Assembly: GCF_026167665.1 (NCBI RefSeq)
Contig: NZ_CP098740.1
Coordinates: 3,596,001-3,660,000 of the forward strand
Reading direction: 5' to 3'
Source: Streptomyces drozdowiczii
GTDB lineage: Bacteria; Actinomycetota; Actinomycetes; Streptomycetales; Streptomycetaceae
Length of the DNA stretch: 64,000 nucleotides
The position numbers were made by a program, and so were the translations under genes. Position 1 is the stretch's first letter. Each line of letters begins with the position of its first letter. This document shows, piece by piece, positions 61,749 to 64,000 of the stretch. The notes beneath the pieces are model-generated. The model was not told the DNA's origin. It ran no database searches and saw only the letters and a list, made by a program, of their open reading frames with translations.

Positions 61749-62938
61749 ATGCTTCAACGGCCCCAACGCGGCGACCCGCTCTGGATCTGGGTGCTCCACG
61801 GCTGGGAGGCCCTGTCCTGGGGCCTCGTCGCCCTGATCACCCTGATCACGATGGCGGGCGGGTCGCCCGGGGACCGGAAGCTCGGCATCCTCGCCGTGAC
61901 GGTCGCCATCGCCGCCTGCTACGCGCGGGTGCGGCTGCGCCCCGAGAGCCGGGTGCCCGGCCCGTACGGCTATCTGTCGGTGCTCACCGCGGGGCTCGGG
62001 CTCCTCGCCTACCTGGGCGACGGGTTCGGCGCCCTCTACACCGTGATGCTCGCGCAGTTCATCGTCTTCGTGGACAGCCCCCGGGGCGCCGTCCTCTTCA
62101 CGGGGCTCGGGCCTTGGGGATCACGGTCGGCGGGAGCCTCAGGGAGGGCGGACAGCCGGAGGTCTTCCTCCACAACACCTACTCCTCGCTGGGCGTCTGG
62201 GCGGTCGCCGTCCTGATGGCCGTGCTCACCCCCAGGGCCCTGGCCCAGCGCGACGAACGGGCGGCGCTGCGCGCCGAGTTGCAGAGCACCCAGCTCGAAC
62301 TGGCCGAGAGCCAGCGGCGCCAGGGCGCGGCCGAGGAGCGCGAACGCCTCGCCCGGGAGATCCACGACACCCTCGCCCAGGGCTTCGCGTCGATCATCGT
62401 CCTCGCCGAGGCGGCCAGGTCCCAGCTCGCCGCGGACCCGGCGCGCAGCGCCCAGCAGTTGCAGTCCATCGAGCAGACGGCCCGGGAGAACCTGGCCGAG
62501 GCCCGGGTCCTGGTCGGGTCCGCCCCCAGCAGCGGGGTCGCCGCGGGCTCCGTCGCCGCGACGCTCCGCCGCACCCTGGACCGCTTCACCGAGGACACCG
62601 GCCTCACGGTCACCGCCGAGCTGGCGGACATCGACTGCGACCAGCCGACCCGGGTCGCCCTGCTCCGCTGCACCCAGGAGTCCCTGGCCAACATACGTAA
62701 ACACGCCGCCGCCACCACCGTGGGCGTCGTCCTCACCGCACACCCCGGCGGCGTCGAGCTGGAGATCACCGACGACGGCTGCGGCTTCGTCGTGGCGGAC
62801 TCCCGGGGCTTCGGCCTGGACGGCATGCGACGCCGCCTCGCGGAGTTCGGCGGCGGGCTCACCGTCACCAGCTCGCTCGGCGACGGCACCCGCGTGCTCG
62901 CCACCATCCCGCTCCACGAGAGGCCCCAGGTGCCATGA
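61749..62938 (+). pseudogene. NarL-type sensor histidine kinase, frame interrupted by one missing base
   Basis: The N-terminal membrane part (MLQRPQRGDPLWIWVLHGWE, helices LSWGLVALITLITMAGG, LGILAVTVAIAACYARV, YLSVLTAGLGLLAYLGDG) is read from ATG 61749. After AVLFTGLG the frame changes; the continuation ALGITVGGSLREGG, helix VWAVAVLMAVLTPRAL, HisKA_3 site EERERLAREIHDTLAQGFAS and HATPase boxes CTQESLANIRKHAAA and GFGLDGMRRRLAEFGG end at 62938. One extra G in GGG 62109-62111 restores a 396-residue kinase. It overlaps the response regulator by ATGA. Regarded as an intact gene with a sequence error. Confidence 0.85.
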
Positions 62939-63579
62939 CGCCCACCCCCGCACCCCTGCGGATCATCCTGGCCGACGACCACACCGTGATGCGTGCGGGG
63001 CTGGTCGCCCTGCTCGGCTCCGAGCCGACGCTCGACATCGTCGGCGAGGCGAGCAACGGCCGCGAGGCGGTCGACCTGGTCGGACGCCTCCGCCCGGACG
63101 TCGCCCTGCTCGACCTGCGCATGCCCGTCCTCGACGGCGTCGGCGCCACCACGGAGATCGTCGCGGGCCCCGCCCCGACCCGGGTGCTGATCCTCACCAC
63201 GTACGACACGGACGCGGACATCGAACGCGGCGTGGAGGCGGGCGCCACCGGCTATCTGCTCAAGGACGCCACCCGCGAACAGCTGGTGGACGCCATCCAC
63301 GCGGCCTCACGCGGCGAGACGGTCCTCGCCCCGCGCGTCGCCCAGCGCCTGGTGGCGAAGATGCGGCGGCCCGCTCCGGTCGCCCTGACCGCCCGCGAGT
63401 CGGACGTCCTGGAAGCGGTCGCGGACGGCCTGTCGAACGCGGAGATCGGCCGCCGCCTGTTCATCGGGGAGGCCACGGTGAAGACCCACCTCCTGCGCAT
63501 CTTCGCCAAACTCGACGTCAACGACCGCACCCACGCGGTGGTGGTAGCCCTGGACACGGGCCTGCTGAAACGCCGTTGA
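62935..63579 (+). CDS. NarL/LuxR-family response regulator
   Basis: A 214-residue regulator whose ATG overlaps the kinase stop. The receiver domain carries ILADDHTVMRAGLVALLGSEP (acidic pair), the phospho-Asp in DVALLDLRMPVLDGV, the Thr in LILTTYDTD and the Lys in YLLKDATREQLVDAI. The C-terminal LuxR helix-turn-helix reads LTARESDVLEAVADGLSNAEIGRRLFIGEATVKTHLLRIFAKLDV. It forms a pair with the preceding kinase and may control the MMPL exporter encoded just before (inference from position). Confidence 0.94.
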   Translation: MTPTPAPLRIILADDHTVMRAGLVALLGSEPTLDIVGEASNGREAVDLVGRLRPDVALLDLRMPVLDGVGATTEIVAGPAPTRVLILTTYDTDADIERGVEAGATGYLLKDATREQLVDAIHAASRGETVLAPRVAQRLVAKMRRPAPVALTARESDVLEAVADGLSNAEIGRRLFIGEATVKTHLLRIFAKLDVNDRTHAVVVALDTGLLKRR

Positions 63580-63583
63580 CGCC

Positions 63584-64000
<417 letters not shown>

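Noticed and set aside
62114..62938. A separate kinase gene starting at TTG 62114
   Set aside because: The preceding frame supplies the missing membrane helices and one added base joins them; no ribosome site precedes the TTG.

Overview
This window looks like chromosomal DNA of a Streptomyces or very close relative. It has very high GC and strongly GC-biased third codon positions, frequent GTG and TTG starts, SARP/AfsR, SpoIIE, PucR, MerR and TetR regulators, and short dispersed repeats built on AGCCCGTCCGGCG(N)TTGAGGAC. Three perfect 14-bp ParB sites (95-108, 15980-15993, 37008-37021) suggest it lies in the parS-rich zone around the replication origin. I see no tRNA, rRNA, phage, IS element or CRISPR array.

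Layout. 0-16 kb is conserved housekeeping and regulation: LURP-one protein, thioredoxin/NHL protein, AfsR-like regulator, M18 aminopeptidase, acyl-CoA dehydrogenase, SseB protein, pirin, AI-2E exporter-like protein, a SpoIIE phosphatase, aspS. 16-27.5 kb holds an L,D-transpeptidase lipoprotein, a two-component pair, a VWA protein, an S4 RNA-binding protein, oxidoreductases, a MerR-PP2C fusion, a universal stress protein and a flavin enzyme pair. 27.7-37.7 kb is a minus-strand module: YqiJ-like OB-fold membrane protein, YqiK-like SPFH protein, a ~1625-residue DUF3686-type AAA ATPase, and a double-RCK membrane protein with an unusual pore. 38-43.7 kb has a PucR regulator, a drug exporter, a MarR gene with an F420-type reductase, and a KhtTU-like antiporter pair. 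43.8-46 kb is a second SPFH module (NfeD-like plus flotillin). 46-56 kb has peroxiredoxin, MFS/AraC, a PAS-GAF-SpoIIE phosphatase, an XRE/ImmA/MAB_1171c/PAP2 cluster, a DEAD-box helicase and a crcB-DUF190-crcB operon. 56-64 kb has a peptidoglycan amidase, GNAT, a TetR-controlled operon, MMPL exporter with a two-component system, and amtB-P-II.

The most interesting biology is the pair of SPFH modules. Each encodes an OB-fold/NfeD-type membrane protein followed by an SPFH scaffold, each has an RCK/TrkA-type transport system alongside, and the two share an ungapped promoter-proximal motif (a TTGCCG...CGGCAA palindrome plus downstream similarity), which suggests one regulon.

A second result concerns sequence quality. 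Five genes (VWA protein, AAA ATPase start, MFS transporter, MAB_1171c protein, NarL-type histidine kinase) are each broken by exactly one missing base in a G/C run. Restoring one base in each gives a complete reading frame, which looks more like homopolymer sequencing error than gene decay.
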